Assembly: GCF_000014045.1 (NCBI RefSeq)
Contig: NC_008209.1
Coordinates: forward strand, 1,201,001-1,265,000
Reading direction: 5' to 3'
DNA length: 64,000 nucleotides
Source of the DNA: Roseobacter denitrificans OCh 114
Lineage (GTDB): Bacteria > Pseudomonadota > Alphaproteobacteria > Rhodobacterales > Rhodobacteraceae
Both the position numbers and the translations under genes were made by a program. Under the pieces are notes generated by a model, which saw nothing but the letters and a program-made list of their open reading frames with translations, was not told the DNA's origin and did not search any database. This document shows positions 37,120 to 45,856 of the stretch, piece by piece; the stretch's first letter is position 1, and every line of letters starts with the position of its first letter.

Positions 37120-39305
37120 CGGCAACGGCCACAAATGGCCCTGCGAGCTGCCCCGGTTGTCTTTCGGCACCTGCCGCGCGCGCTGAAGTGCCGTTGCCGG
37201 ATGCGCAGCTGGCCCTGTCCTTGCCGACAATCCATTGCCAGGCTTGTATTTCAAAGGTTGAAAACAGCCTGACGGCCCATGCTGGTGTGCGTGCGGCGCG
37301 CGTCAACCTGACACGCAAACGCGTGATGATTGATGCCGCTCCGGGTGTGACGGCGCAGGAGCTTGCCGATCTGGTCATGGCCGCGGGTTTTGAAGCGCAT
37401 GAGCTTGATCTGGGCGCGCTCTCGCAGACGCAGACCGATGCCGCCAGTCGTGATATCCTCATGCGCCTTGCGGTTGCCGGCTTTGCCGCCATGAATGTGA
37501 TGTTGTTATCGGTCGCGGTCTGGTCGGGGGCCACGGATGCAACGCGGGACATGTTCCATTGGATATCTGCAGCGATCACCCTGCCGGCCCTTGCCTTTTC
37601 CGCCCAGCCGTTTTTCCGGAACGCATGGGCGGCGCTGCGGGCGGGGCGGCTCAATATGGATGTGCCGATCACATTGGCCATTGTGCTGGCGGTCGTAACA
37701 TCCCTTTGGGAAACCGGGCTTTCCGGCAAGCACGCCTATTTTGACGCCGCGCTGACGCTGGTCTTCTTTTTGCTGGCGGGTCGCTGGTTGGACTCGCGTG
37801 CGCGCTCTGCCGCACGCTCTGCCGCCGAAGAACTGACCGCGCTCGAAGTGCCCCGGGCCTTCCGAATTCAAAACGGTGAAACCAGCGAAATTGCCGTGAG
37901 CGCGCTGCGTCTCGGGGATCATGTGCTGGTGCGCCCCGGTGCGCGCGCGCCCGTGGATGGCGTTGTGATTGACGGCACATCCGAGGTCGACCGCTCTGCC
38001 CTGACCGGTGAGGCAATGCCGGTCATGCGCACGGTCGGTGACCCGATGAGCACAGGCGAGGTGAACCTGACAGGGCCATTGACACTTGAGGCCACAGCGG
38101 TGGGCACGGACACATCCCTGCACCAACTCGCCGCCCTTGTCGCCGTCGCCGAAAGCGGGCGGTCCCGCTACACATCACTGGCGGATCGCGCCGCCAAGCT
38201 TTATGCGCCGGGGGTTCATATCCTGTCCGCCCTCGCATTTCTGGGCTGGCTCTTGTGGTCGGGCGACATGCGTGTGTCACTGAATATTGCGGCAGCGGTA
38301 CTGATTATCACCTGCCCCTGCGCGCTCGGTCTTGCGGTGCCGGCAGTTACAACTGCGGCATCCGGGCGGCTGTTTCGAAAGGGTCTCCTGATCAAGAATG
38401 CCACCGCTCTCGAACGTCTGGCAGAGGTGGATACGGTCGTCTTTGACAAAACCGGCACGGTGACGCTGGGCATGCCGCGCGCCACGAATTGGCATGATCT
38501 GACGCAGGATCAACAATCGCTGGCCTATGCGCTGGCGCGGGGATCATCACACCCTCTGGCGCAGGCAATCGTGACCGCTGCGCAGGATGATGATACGGCT
38601 GAGATCGCGCTTTCAAATCTGACGGAGCAACCGGGATTTGGCACGCAAGCGCATTATGCGGACAGGCCTGTTCGTCTGGGACGTCCTGAGTGGATCGGGG
38701 CGCTGGTTGAAACCGATGGTTTGTGCACGGCATTGGATACCGGCGAGGGCGCGCCGATCATCCTGCGGTTCGAAGACCGTCCCCGCCCCGGTGCCGCTGA
38801 TCTGATGGCTGCGCTGAAACGGCAGGGAATGCGGGTAATCTTGCTGTCTGGCGATCGTCAGGCACCTGTTGCCCAAACGGCGGCACATCTGGGAATGCCG
38901 GATTTTGCAGCCGAAATGCTGCCCGCTGACAAGGTTGCATTCGTCCAGCGCCTGACCGATGAGGGCCAACGGGTCTTGATGATCGGCGATGGTTTGAATG
39001 ATACCGGCGCTTTGGCGGCGGCACATGTGTCAATCAGTCCGGCGCAGGCTCTGGATGCAGCACGCGCTGCCTCTGATATCGTGCTGCTCGGTCAGGATCT
39101 GATGCCCGTGGCCGATGCGGTTGCAACGGCGCGGCTGGCAACCAAGCGCATCCGGGAGAACTTTCAAATCGCAACGGTGTACAACATCGTCGCGGTGCCG
39201 CTTGCTGTCGCCGGTCTGGCCACGCCGCTGATCGCGGCCTTGGCGATGTCGACGTCGTCGCTAACGGTATCGGTCAATGCTCTGCGGATCAGGGGGCGCG
39301 GATGA
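37116..39305 (+). CDS. ccoI: Copper-exporting P1B-type ATPase CcoI (FixI)
   Basis: A 729-residue P-type ATPase supplying copper to the cbb3 oxidase. An N-terminal CPGC motif and a metal-binding domain with HCQAC precede eight membrane helices. The transport motif is CPCALGLAVP, the phosphorylation site DKTGTVTLG, and the hinge GDGLNDTGALAAA. The catalytic TGEAMP actuator loop is present. It overlaps ccoH by four bases and ccoS by four. Confidence 0.95.
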   Translation: MTATATNGPASCPGCLSAPAARAEVPLPDAQLALSLPTIHCQACISKVENSLTAHAGVRAARVNLTRKRVMIDAAPGVTAQELADLVMAAGFEAHELDLGALSQTQTDAASRDILMRLAVAGFAAMNVMLLSVAVWSGATDATRDMFHWISAAITLPALAFSAQPFFRNAWAALRAGRLNMDVPITLAIVLAVVTSLWETGLSGKHAYFDAALTLVFFLLAGRWLDSRARSAARSAAEELTALEVPRAFRIQNGETSEIAVSALRLGDHVLVRPGARAPVDGVVIDGTSEVDRSALTGEAMPVMRTVGDPMSTGEVNLTGPLTLEATAVGTDTSLHQLAALVAVAESGRSRYTSLADRAAKLYAPGVHILSALAFLGWLLWSGDMRVSLNIAAAVLIITCPCALGLAVPAVTTAASGRLFRKGLLIKNATALERLAEVDTVVFDKTGTVTLGMPRATNWHDLTQDQQSLAYALARGSSHPLAQAIVTAAQDDDTAEIALSNLTEQPGFGTQAHYADRPVRLGRPEWIGALVETDGLCTALDTGEGAPIILRFEDRPRPGAADLMAALKRQGMRVILLSGDRQAPVAQTAAHLGMPDFAAEMLPADKVAFVQRLTDEGQRVLMIGDGLNDTGALAAAHVSISPAQALDAARAASDIVLLGQDLMPVADAVATARLATKRIRENFQIATVYNIVAVPLAVAGLATPLIAALAMSTSSLTVSVNALRIRGRG

Positions 39306-39463
39306 ACGTCCTGGCATATCTGATCCCCATTTCCCTGATACTCGGAGGCCTTGGGCTGGCCGGGTTCTTATATACGTTGCGCAGCCGTCAATACGAAGAC
39401 CCCGAAGGTGACAGCCGCCGCATTCTAAGTGATGAATGGGACGATAAGCCGAAAAGCGATTAG
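39302..39463 (+). CDS. ccoS: cbb3-type oxidase assembly protein CcoS
   Basis: 53 residues read directly from the bases: one membrane helix (LAYLIPISLILGGLGLAGFL) followed by the CcoS-type tail with RSRQYEDPEGDSRRIL. CcoS is needed for cofactor insertion in cbb3 oxidase. It overlaps the ccoI stop by four bases. Its TAG stop coincides with the edge of palindromic copy E. Confidence 0.92.
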   Translation: MNVLAYLIPISLILGGLGLAGFLYTLRSRQYEDPEGDSRRILSDEWDDKPKSD

Positions 39464-39564
39464 AGCGTCTGACGGAATACCTGAAACATCACGTATCATG
39501 TAGCGCGTTGAAATTCTTGATTTCAGGCAGCGTTATGTGATTCAGTTTTTCCGTATGACGCTTT
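39462..39564 (-). repeat. Dispersed palindromic element, copy E
   Basis: About 103 bp in the same orientation as copy A: AGAGCGTCTGACGGAATACC to CCGTATGACGCTT, with TGAAATTCTTGATTTCA in the centre. TA dinucleotides stand at both ends, the left one being part of the ccoS TAG stop. Confidence 0.85.
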
Positions 39565-39663
39565 AGCTTTTTAAAATCGTCACGAAGGGTTTTGTGCCGA
39601 TCATAACCCGTGGTTGCCCGCCGCAGTTTTGCGCCGGGAGGTGACAAGCGGTTTGCCAAGGGC

Positions 39664-41121
39664 TCAGGATGGCCCCACCGTTTTGCATGTGATGTTGCGC
39701 GCCTGAAGGCGACGGCATGCAAGATCTGCGGAGTCTTCGGTCATACCGAGGAAGTTGGCGTCAAACCCACTCGACCGCCGCACAACCTTGCGCAATGTGC
39801 CATCCAGCGTCTCCATCTCTGTGAGCGCGGTCGTCAACAACGCGCGTTCGGCAAGATATCGGCTGCCAAACTGCCCGACATTCACACCCCATTGCCGCCC
39901 GCCTGATGTCGACAGTCGTGTGACGACTTCGGTTTCCGCTGACTGGTCCAGCGAGGCGTTGATCAGGTCCGTGGGGCGCATGGCAGGCCTGATCGACACG
40001 GGTGCGACCCCGCCGATCGGGACCGCAGAACCTGTTGACGGGGTTTCCTGTGCTTCGATCAGGGCCGATTTGATATCGCTGTTCAGTATTCCCGTGGTGC
40101 TTGCGATGCTTGCTGTCGACGTCTTTGCCTGCTCAACTGCGGCGATTATGTCCTCCGCATTGACCGGGCTTTCCACCGCAGCGACAAGCGGCCGGATCTG
40201 TGGGCGCAAACTGGCCGTCATGATCGTCGCGTCCCGTGTCCCCTGATGTCGTGTCGCAAAATAGGACGGCTTTTTGGGCTTGCGCACGGTTGCCCTGCTT
40301 GGCGCGCGTTTGAAGCCCATGTCGAGCAGCTCCGCAACCCGCTTGTTGCGCGCAATTGTCGAGGTGCCGCCGAAAACGGTTGCAATAATGCGTTCCTGAC
40401 CACGCTCGGCGGAGGCAACGAGATTGAAGCCCGCCGCACGCGTGTATCCTGTTTTGATACCATCCGCTCCGCGGTAGGCTGCCAGAAGGCGGCGGTTCGT
40501 GTTTGCAACATCCCTGACCCCGGCATGGGTCGACCGACGAGAAAACAGATTGTAATATTCGGGGTAATCATAAAGCACATGACGCCCCAATAGCGACATA
40601 TCGCGCGCGGTGGACATATGCCCACTTTCCGTCAGACCATGCGCGTTCTTGAACGTTGTGCGGGTCATCCCCAGTTCTTTCGCGGTTCGGTTCATGCGCC
40701 GCGCAAAGGCCGCCTCTGAGCCTTCGAGTGCTTCACCGATGGCGGTCGCCGCATCATTGGCGGATTTGATCGCAGCGGCCCGTATCAGGTAGCGAAAGGC
40801 GATGCGCTGGCCTGATTTCAGCCCCAGTTTTGAAGGAGGTTCCGCAGCGGCAAAGCGGGAAATCTTGACCTTGGTATCAAGCGAAATCTCCCCGTTTTCA
40901 ACAGCTTGAAAAGCGATGTAGAGCGTCATCATCTTGGTCAAGGATGCAGGGTGCAAACGCGTATCTGCGTTGCGGGAATGTAAAACCTCGCCCGTCCGCG
41001 CATCCATCACAAACGCCGCATAGGGGGCGGCTGCTGCGGTGAGAGGTAAGATAACGAGCATCCACAGTACCGCGAATGCATATAGCCCATACCGGGCCGG
41101 CCAGGTGCGCCGAACCTTCAT
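39664..41121 (-). CDS. D-alanyl-D-alanine carboxypeptidase (peptidase S11) with C-terminal SPOR domain
   Basis: 485 residues. After a signal peptide (core LYAFAVLWMLVILPLTAAAA) comes the S11 penicillin-binding domain with SxxK in ASLTKMM, SAN in IKSANDAA and KTG in DGIKTGYT. It trims the terminal D-Ala of peptidoglycan. A long Ala/Thr-rich linker leads to a C-terminal SPOR-like domain (WGVNVGQFGSRYLAERALL onward), which binds denuded glycan at the division septum. Its upstream region holds a 21-bp palindrome and an FNR-like site. Confidence 0.9.
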   Translation of the reverse strand: MKVRRTWPARYGLYAFAVLWMLVILPLTAAAAPYAAFVMDARTGEVLHSRNADTRLHPASLTKMMTLYIAFQAVENGEISLDTKVKISRFAAAEPPSKLGLKSGQRIAFRYLIRAAAIKSANDAATAIGEALEGSEAAFARRMNRTAKELGMTRTTFKNAHGLTESGHMSTARDMSLLGRHVLYDYPEYYNLFSRRSTHAGVRDVANTNRRLLAAYRGADGIKTGYTRAAGFNLVASAERGQERIIATVFGGTSTIARNKRVAELLDMGFKRAPSRATVRKPKKPSYFATRHQGTRDATIMTASLRPQIRPLVAAVESPVNAEDIIAAVEQAKTSTASIASTTGILNSDIKSALIEAQETPSTGSAVPIGGVAPVSIRPAMRPTDLINASLDQSAETEVVTRLSTSGGRQWGVNVGQFGSRYLAERALLTTALTEMETLDGTLRKVVRRSSGFDANFLGMTEDSADLACRRLQARNITCKTVGPS

Positions 41122-41233
41122 GATAACCGCCTTTTTTCTGCCTCATGTCGCCGAATTTTTTCGGCTGACTTTATTGGCGCTGACGCTAACACAGCTTTTG
41201 GTTTCAATAAACCATTGAATTAAAGAGAATGTG

Positions 41234-41254
41234 TTAAGCTTCGATGAAGCTTAA
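41234..41254. promoter_or_regulatory. 21-bp palindromic operator candidate
   Basis: TTAAGCTTC-GAT-GAAGCTTAA is a perfect inverted repeat with nine-base arms around a three-base centre. It lies 113 bases upstream of the carboxypeptidase start and two bases from an FNR-like site, suggesting a dimeric regulator binds here. Confidence 0.55.
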
Positions 41255-41256
41255 AC

Positions 41257-41270
41257 TTGATGCAAATTAA
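41257..41270. promoter_or_regulatory. FNR-like box upstream of the DD-carboxypeptidase or clpS
   Basis: TTGATGCAAATTAA matches nine of the ten consensus positions and nearly equals the ccoG box. Which divergent gene it serves is unclear. Confidence 0.5.
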
Positions 41271-41514
41271 GCGCAGGCATCAGCCGGTTTCGTCAAAGGC
41301 GAGCGCAATTCTGCCCAAAATCGCTGCGCAGCCGTTGAGTCACCGGCACAGCGGTGCGATTTCCCGGATCGTGTAGCGCCGATGCGCGCCGCAGTCACAT
41401 CGACCTTGGCAATGGGCGGAATTTTCCACTCGGCCTTGCCCCTTTTCTAAACGCGCAGACAAGTTATATAACCTGTTCAAGGACTCACCACACCCGCCAA
41501 TATCAGGAGCAGCA

Positions 41515-41856
41515 ATGCACCGAGATTTACACATGATGTCTGACCGTTCGGAAGATGATGGGGATACCTCCATCCTGACCGCAACGAAACCGAAAACGAA
41601 GCGCCCGCCGCTTTACAAGGTTTTGTTGTTGAACGATGATTTCACGCCCATGGAGTTTGTGGTGCATGTGCTTGAGCGTTTCTTTGGTCTCAATCATGCG
41701 CAGGCGTTCGAGATCATGCTGACGGTGCATAAAAAAGGCGTCGCGGTCGTGGGTGTCTTCAGTCACGAAATCGCCGAAACGAAAGTCGCGCAAGTGATGG
41801 ATTTTGCGCGTCGCCACCAGCATCCGCTGCAGTGCACAATGGAAAAAGAAGAGTAA
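41515..41856 (+). CDS. clpS: ATP-dependent Clp protease adaptor ClpS
   Basis: 113 residues. The core matches Clp[21 protein letters not shown], then [20 protein letters not shown] and [15 protein letters not shown]. ClpS binds N-degron substrates and hands them to ClpA/ClpP. The N-terminal 35 residues are an acidic, disordered extension. AGGAG precedes the ATG at 41515; ATG codons at 41533 and 41536 are alternatives. No clpA is next to it. Confidence 0.93.
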   Translation: MHRDLHMMSDRSEDDGDTSILTATKPKTKRPPLYKVLLLNDDFTPMEFVVHVLERFFGLNHAQAFEIMLTVHKKGVAVVGVFSHEIAETKVAQVMDFARRHQHPLQCTMEKEE

Positions 41857-41860
41857 GCAG

Positions 41861-42856
41861 GTGATCGACGCCCGTCTGGTGCTGGCGCTGAGCGAGGGTG
41901 GTCTGGTGCTGCCTGACGCCGGCCAAATCACGGTTGTTAAGCCGCCGCTTGACGCGCGACTTATGGAACTGCCGCGTGATCGGACGTGCATTGTCGAGGG
42001 ATTCAAACCGGCCCATGAGGCGTGGAAAGCGCGCGGATACCCCTGTGAGGCGGAGTTTGGCGGATCACATGCCACCACCATCATCTGTCTGCCGCGCGCC
42101 AAGAAAGATGCGCGCGCCTTGATTGCGCAAGCTATGGCGCCGGGCGCGGAAATGGTCATCATTGACGGTCAAAAAACCGACGGTATCGACAGCATTCTGC
42201 GGGACATGCGCAAGCGTGTGGAGGTTTCCGCGCCGATCTCCAAGGCCCATGGCAAGCTTTTCTGGTGTATGGCACCGGATGCGGAACTTTTTGAAGACTG
42301 GCGGGATGGGCCGGCCTTGACCGAGGGTGGGTTCTGGACCGCGCCTGGTGTTTTTTCGGCGGATGCGATTGATCCGGCCTCCGCCCTGCTGGTGGATGCG
42401 CTGCCGGATAAACTGGGGCATGAGGTTGCTGACCTTGGCGCGGGGTGGGGGTTTTTGTCTGCCCATATCTTGACCCGTGCGGATGTCGAAGCGGTGCACC
42501 TCGTGGAGGCGGAGCATATGGCGCTCGAATGCGCACGGCGAAATGTCACTGACCCGCGCGCTGTCTTCCACTGGGCCGATGCCACCGCGTGGACGCCCGG
42601 GCGCAAAGTGGATGCCGTGGTGATGAACCCGCCGTTTCATACATCCCGCACGGCTGATCCCGCATTGGGGCAGGCGTTTGTGCGGGCAGCGGCGGCGATG
42701 CTCAAGCCGCAGGGGCAGCTCTGGATGGTGGCAAACCGTCATTTGCCCTACGAGCAATGCCTGCAAGACAGCTTTGCAAATTGCTTTGAAATTGGTGGTG
42801 ATACGCGCTTTAAACTGTTCCATGCAGCGCGCCCCAAACGACAGGTCCGGCGCTAG
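41861..42856 (+). CDS. rsmC: 16S rRNA guanine-N2 methyltransferase (RsmC-like)
   Basis: 331 residues. A degenerate N-terminal methyltransferase-like half is followed by the catalytic half with SAM-binding VADLGAGWGFLSAH and the catalytic NPPFHT motif of guanine-N2 methyltransferases. RsmC methylates G1207 of 16S rRNA; RlmG is the closest alternative. The start is taken as GTG 41861, four bases after the clpS stop, which suggests coupling; the frame is open further upstream inside clpS. Confidence 0.82.
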   Translation: MIDARLVLALSEGGLVLPDAGQITVVKPPLDARLMELPRDRTCIVEGFKPAHEAWKARGYPCEAEFGGSHATTIICLPRAKKDARALIAQAMAPGAEMVIIDGQKTDGIDSILRDMRKRVEVSAPISKAHGKLFWCMAPDAELFEDWRDGPALTEGGFWTAPGVFSADAIDPASALLVDALPDKLGHEVADLGAGWGFLSAHILTRADVEAVHLVEAEHMALECARRNVTDPRAVFHWADATAWTPGRKVDAVVMNPPFHTSRTADPALGQAFVRAAAAMLKPQGQLWMVANRHLPYEQCLQDSFANCFEIGGDTRFKLFHAARPKRQVRR

Positions 42857-42880
42857 GCTGGCTATCCCGAAAGGAGACTC

Positions 42881-43681
42881 ATGTCTTTTTCCATCAGTGG
42901 CAAAACGGCGATCGTAACAGGCGCGGCGAACGGCATCGGTTTGGCGATCGCCCGGCAATTTGCAGATCGTGGCGCGAATGTGATGTGTGCCGATATCGAC
43001 GAAAGGAGGCTCGCCGAAGAGTGGGGCGATCTGTCCGAAGACAGTAATCTGCGTTACTTCGGCGGTGATTTGCGCCAGCGTCTGACAATCGCCAATCTGG
43101 TTTCGGCGACGATTGATAGCTTTGACCGGGTCGATATTCTGGTCAACGCATCGCGGCAGGTGCTTGAAACGGATGCGCTGGACTTTGAGGACACATCGGT
43201 TTCGATTTTGCTGGAACAGAACCTTATGACAGCACTGCATCTGACACAACAGGTCGCGAAAAGGATGATAAAGCAGGGGGTTGACCAGCCAGAGGGTCAA
43301 TGTGGATCAATCATCAATCTCAGTTCAATTACCGCCCGCACCACGCGCCCGGAGTTGATGGGCTATTCCATCGCCTCTGCCGCGCTTGAGCAGATGACCC
43401 GCTCCATGGCGCTGGTTCTGGCGCCTGAGCGCATCCGCGTGAATGCCATCGCCTTCGGGTCGGTGATGAGTGCATCGCTGAAAACCTCGATGAGCGAACA
43501 TAGTGAGTGGCGCGATGAAATTCGCAATCAAACGCCGCTGGCGCGCATTGCGGGCCCGGCTGAACTGTCTGATGCTGTCCAGTTTCTTGCGGCAGAGAGT
43601 TCAAGCTTCATGACCGGGGAAGTCATGACGGTCGACGGCGGGCGCAGCCTGCTGGATGCGGTCGCGGTGCCGGCGCACTGA
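42881..43681 (+). CDS. SDR family protein with altered catalytic residues
   Basis: 266 residues with a short-chain dehydrogenase fold: cofactor motif TGAANGIG (residues 13-20) and a C-terminal FMTGEVMTVDGG. Ser149 and Tyr162 of the catalytic set are present, but the Lys expected four residues after the Tyr is Ser166 (GYSIASAAL), and the usual NNAG is VNAS. It may bind NAD(P) without normal oxidoreductase activity. AAAGGAGA precedes the ATG. It sits between the rsmC-like gene and hemF. Confidence 0.85.
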   Translation: MSFSISGKTAIVTGAANGIGLAIARQFADRGANVMCADIDERRLAEEWGDLSEDSNLRYFGGDLRQRLTIANLVSATIDSFDRVDILVNASRQVLETDALDFEDTSVSILLEQNLMTALHLTQQVAKRMIKQGVDQPEGQCGSIINLSSITARTTRPELMGYSIASAALEQMTRSMALVLAPERIRVNAIAFGSVMSASLKTSMSEHSEWRDEIRNQTPLARIAGPAELSDAVQFLAAESSSFMTGEVMTVDGGRSLLDAVAVPAH

Positions 43682-43755
43682 CAATTGCGCTTGGAATGCC
43701 GTGGAAAAGCGGTTTAGAGATGGTGTCAGGATAAACTGACACATTAGGCTGCACT

Positions 43756-44649
43756 ATGACCACAGACTACGATACGGAAAAAACACGCGCCTCTGCCTGG
43801 TTTCGTGACCTGCGCGATCAGATCGTAGCAGCTTTTGAAGAGCTGGAGCGGGATCACGCGACAGGCCCTCTCAGCGATGGAGAGGCGGCCGTTTTCGATG
43901 TAAGTGAAACCAAACGCCAGAGCGATGATGGTTCTGACGCCGGTGGTGGTTTGATGAGCGTGATGCGCGGCGGTCGTGTGTTCGAGAAGGTCGGCGTGAA
44001 TATATCCACCGTCTACGGCACCCTTGGCACCCGCGCGCAATCCGCGATGGCGGCGCGCAAGGGCATTCCGGGGATGAAGGATGATCCGCGCTTCTGGGCC
44101 TCTGGCATCAGCCTTGTCGCGCATATGCAAAATCCGCATGTGCCTGCGGTACATATGAACACGCGGATGTTCTGGACGCCCCATGCGTGGTGGTTCGGGG
44201 GTGGCTCCGATTTGAACCCTTGCATCGAATACGACGAGGACACCGCCCATTTTCACGCCCAGCAACAGGAAAAACTGGACCCACATGGGGCAGAGCTCTA
44301 CCCGCGGCTGAAAGAATGGGCGGATGAGTATTTCTATATCCCGCACCGCAATCGGGCGCGCGGCGTGGGCGGGATTTTCATGGATGATCACTGCACGAAC
44401 GATTGGGAACGGGACTTTGCCCTGACCCAGGACATCGGGCGCGCGTTCCTACCTGCCTATGTGCCACTGGTGCGCAAACGTCGGACGCAAGACTGGACGG
44501 ACGCGGACAAGGATGCGCAACTGGTGCATCGCGGCCTCTATGCCGAATACAACCTGGTTTATGATCGTGGTACCAAGTTTGGATTGGAGACAGGCCACGA
44601 CGCGAATGCCGTATTGATGAGCCTGCCGCCCTTGGCAAAATGGGTGTGA
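43756..44649 (+). CDS. hemF: Oxygen-dependent coproporphyrinogen III oxidase
   Basis: A 297-residue enzyme doing the aerobic version of the HemN reaction in haem synthesis. Signatures include GGGLMSVMRGGRVFEKVGVN, PAVHMNTRMF, WWFGGGSDLNP and RGVGGIFMDD. The C-terminus (EYNLVYDRGTKFGLETGHDA) is intact. No FNR box was seen in front of it. It is followed by a long GC-rich hairpin. Confidence 0.95.
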   Translation: MTTDYDTEKTRASAWFRDLRDQIVAAFEELERDHATGPLSDGEAAVFDVSETKRQSDDGSDAGGGLMSVMRGGRVFEKVGVNISTVYGTLGTRAQSAMAARKGIPGMKDDPRFWASGISLVAHMQNPHVPAVHMNTRMFWTPHAWWFGGGSDLNPCIEYDEDTAHFHAQQQEKLDPHGAELYPRLKEWADEYFYIPHRNRARGVGGIFMDDHCTNDWERDFALTQDIGRAFLPAYVPLVRKRRTQDWTDADKDAQLVHRGLYAEYNLVYDRGTKFGLETGHDANAVLMSLPPLAKWV

Positions 44650-44662
44650 TGCAGTGAAACTG

Positions 44663-44697
44663 CCCCGGCGCGATGCCCTTTAGGGATCGCGCCGGGG
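44663..44697. terminator. Long GC-rich hairpin between hemF and hemC
   Basis: CCCCGGCGCGAT at 44663-44674 pairs with ATCGCGCCGGGG at 44686-44697, and CCC/GGG extend the stem around a four-base loop. No T tract follows on either strand, so it is a stem that may act in termination or RNA stability rather than a textbook terminator. Convergent hemF and hemC end on either side. Confidence 0.6.
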
Positions 44698-44714
44698 AGT
44701 GAGATACATGGGCT

Positions 44715-44811
44715 AAAGCGTCATTCCAAAAATCCTAACCACGTAACGCTGCCTGAAATGAAAGATCTCAAAGCGCTAAGTGATGTTTCGGGTGTTTCGT
44801 GAGACGATCTA
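44715..44811 (+). repeat. Dispersed palindromic element, copy F
   Basis: About 97 bp from AAAGCGTCATTCCAAAAATC to GTTTCGTGAGACGATCTA; the most diverged full copy. Its right edge (CTA on the plus strand) is the TAG stop of hemC on the minus strand, and TA also stands at its left end. Confidence 0.8.
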
Positions 44812-45753
44812 GTGCCAGTCGAAAAAGCTGGGTCCGGCGCGCTTGAGCAGTTTTTCGGCAAGATCGCGCCCCATGGCCGCGCCATCCGATATCGGACCTG
44901 AGCGTTCACCGTTGAGCGCTTCGGACCCATCCGGGCGAAGCACTTCACCGCGCAGCCGCAGATGATCGCCCGAAAGCTCTGCCAGCCCCGCAATCGGTGT
45001 CTCGCAGGAACCATCCAGCGTCAGCAGGAAATTGCGTTCGGCCGCGAGCCGCTGACCGGTAGGGCCATCATGGATCGCGCTCAGCAACTCTGCCGTGTTT
45101 GTGTCCGCGATCCGGCGTTCGATCCCGATGGCACCCTGCGCTACCGCTGGCAGCATGTGGTCGGTTTCAATCGGCGTCGCAGGCACCTCATCCATTTTCA
45201 GACGGCTCAACCCGGCGCAGGCAAGGAAGGTGCATTCGGCCACGCCATCCGCCAGCTTTTTCAGCCGCGTCTGCACATTGCCGCGAAATTCGACCACATT
45301 CAGGTCCGGGCGGCGGTTGAGCAGCTGTGCCTTGCGCCGCAGGCTGGAAGTGCCGACCACCGCGCCCTGCGCCAGATCGGCGATACCTTTCAGCGTCGGC
45401 GAGATGAACGCATCGCGCACATCCTCGCGCGGCAGGTAGGTATCAAGGATCAGCCCGTCCGGTTGCAGCGTCGGCATGTCCTTCATGGAATGCACCGCGA
45501 TGTCAATTTTTTCTGACAGCAGATCTTCTTCAATTTCACGGGTGAAAAGACCCTTGCCACCGATGTCTTTCAGCGCGCGATCCTGAATCATGTCACCGGT
45601 GACTTTGATCACGACGATGGTGAAGGCATTCTCAGGCAAATCAAAGGCTTGCATCAGGCGCGCACGGGTTTCAAAGGCCTGCGCCATCGCCAGAGGCGAG
45701 CCGCGGGTGCCGATCTTGAGGGGCGAGTCGGGGGAAGGAAGCATTACTGTCAT
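44809..45753 (-). CDS. hemC: Hydroxymethylbilane synthase (porphobilinogen deaminase)
   Basis: About 314 residues. It polymerises four porphobilinogens into hydroxymethylbilane. Signatures: KIGTRGSPLAMAQA, VHSMKDMPT, GTSSLRRKAQL, EFRGNVQTRL and the dipyrromethane-cofactor Cys in LDGSCETPIAG. The start is ambiguous among GTG 45759, ATG 45753 and ATG 45744; I use 45753. Divergent from hemE, 103 bases apart. Confidence 0.95.
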   Translation of the reverse strand: MTVMLPSPDSPLKIGTRGSPLAMAQAFETRARLMQAFDLPENAFTIVVIKVTGDMIQDRALKDIGGKGLFTREIEEDLLSEKIDIAVHSMKDMPTLQPDGLILDTYLPREDVRDAFISPTLKGIADLAQGAVVGTSSLRRKAQLLNRRPDLNVVEFRGNVQTRLKKLADGVAECTFLACAGLSRLKMDEVPATPIETDHMLPAVAQGAIGIERRIADTNTAELLSAIHDGPTGQRLAAERNFLLTLDGSCETPIAGLAELSGDHLRLRGEVLRPDGSEALNGERSGPISDGAAMGRDLAEKLLKRAGPSFFDWH

Positions 45754-45856
45754 AATCACATCTTTAAGCGCGTCAATTTACCCTGACAACCCGTCTGTGA
45801 CTTGACAATACCGCCTGAGACGAAGACCAACGTTTTGAGTTACCAAGAGGACGAAC

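Larger units (their letters stand above)
41122..41514. other. 393-bp divergent regulatory region, no gene
   Basis: No convincing coding frame. The half near the carboxypeptidase is AT-rich and holds a perfect palindrome and an FNR-like box (listed separately); near clpS the stretch AAGTTATATAACC at 41461-41473 could be a -10 region. Confidence 0.5.
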
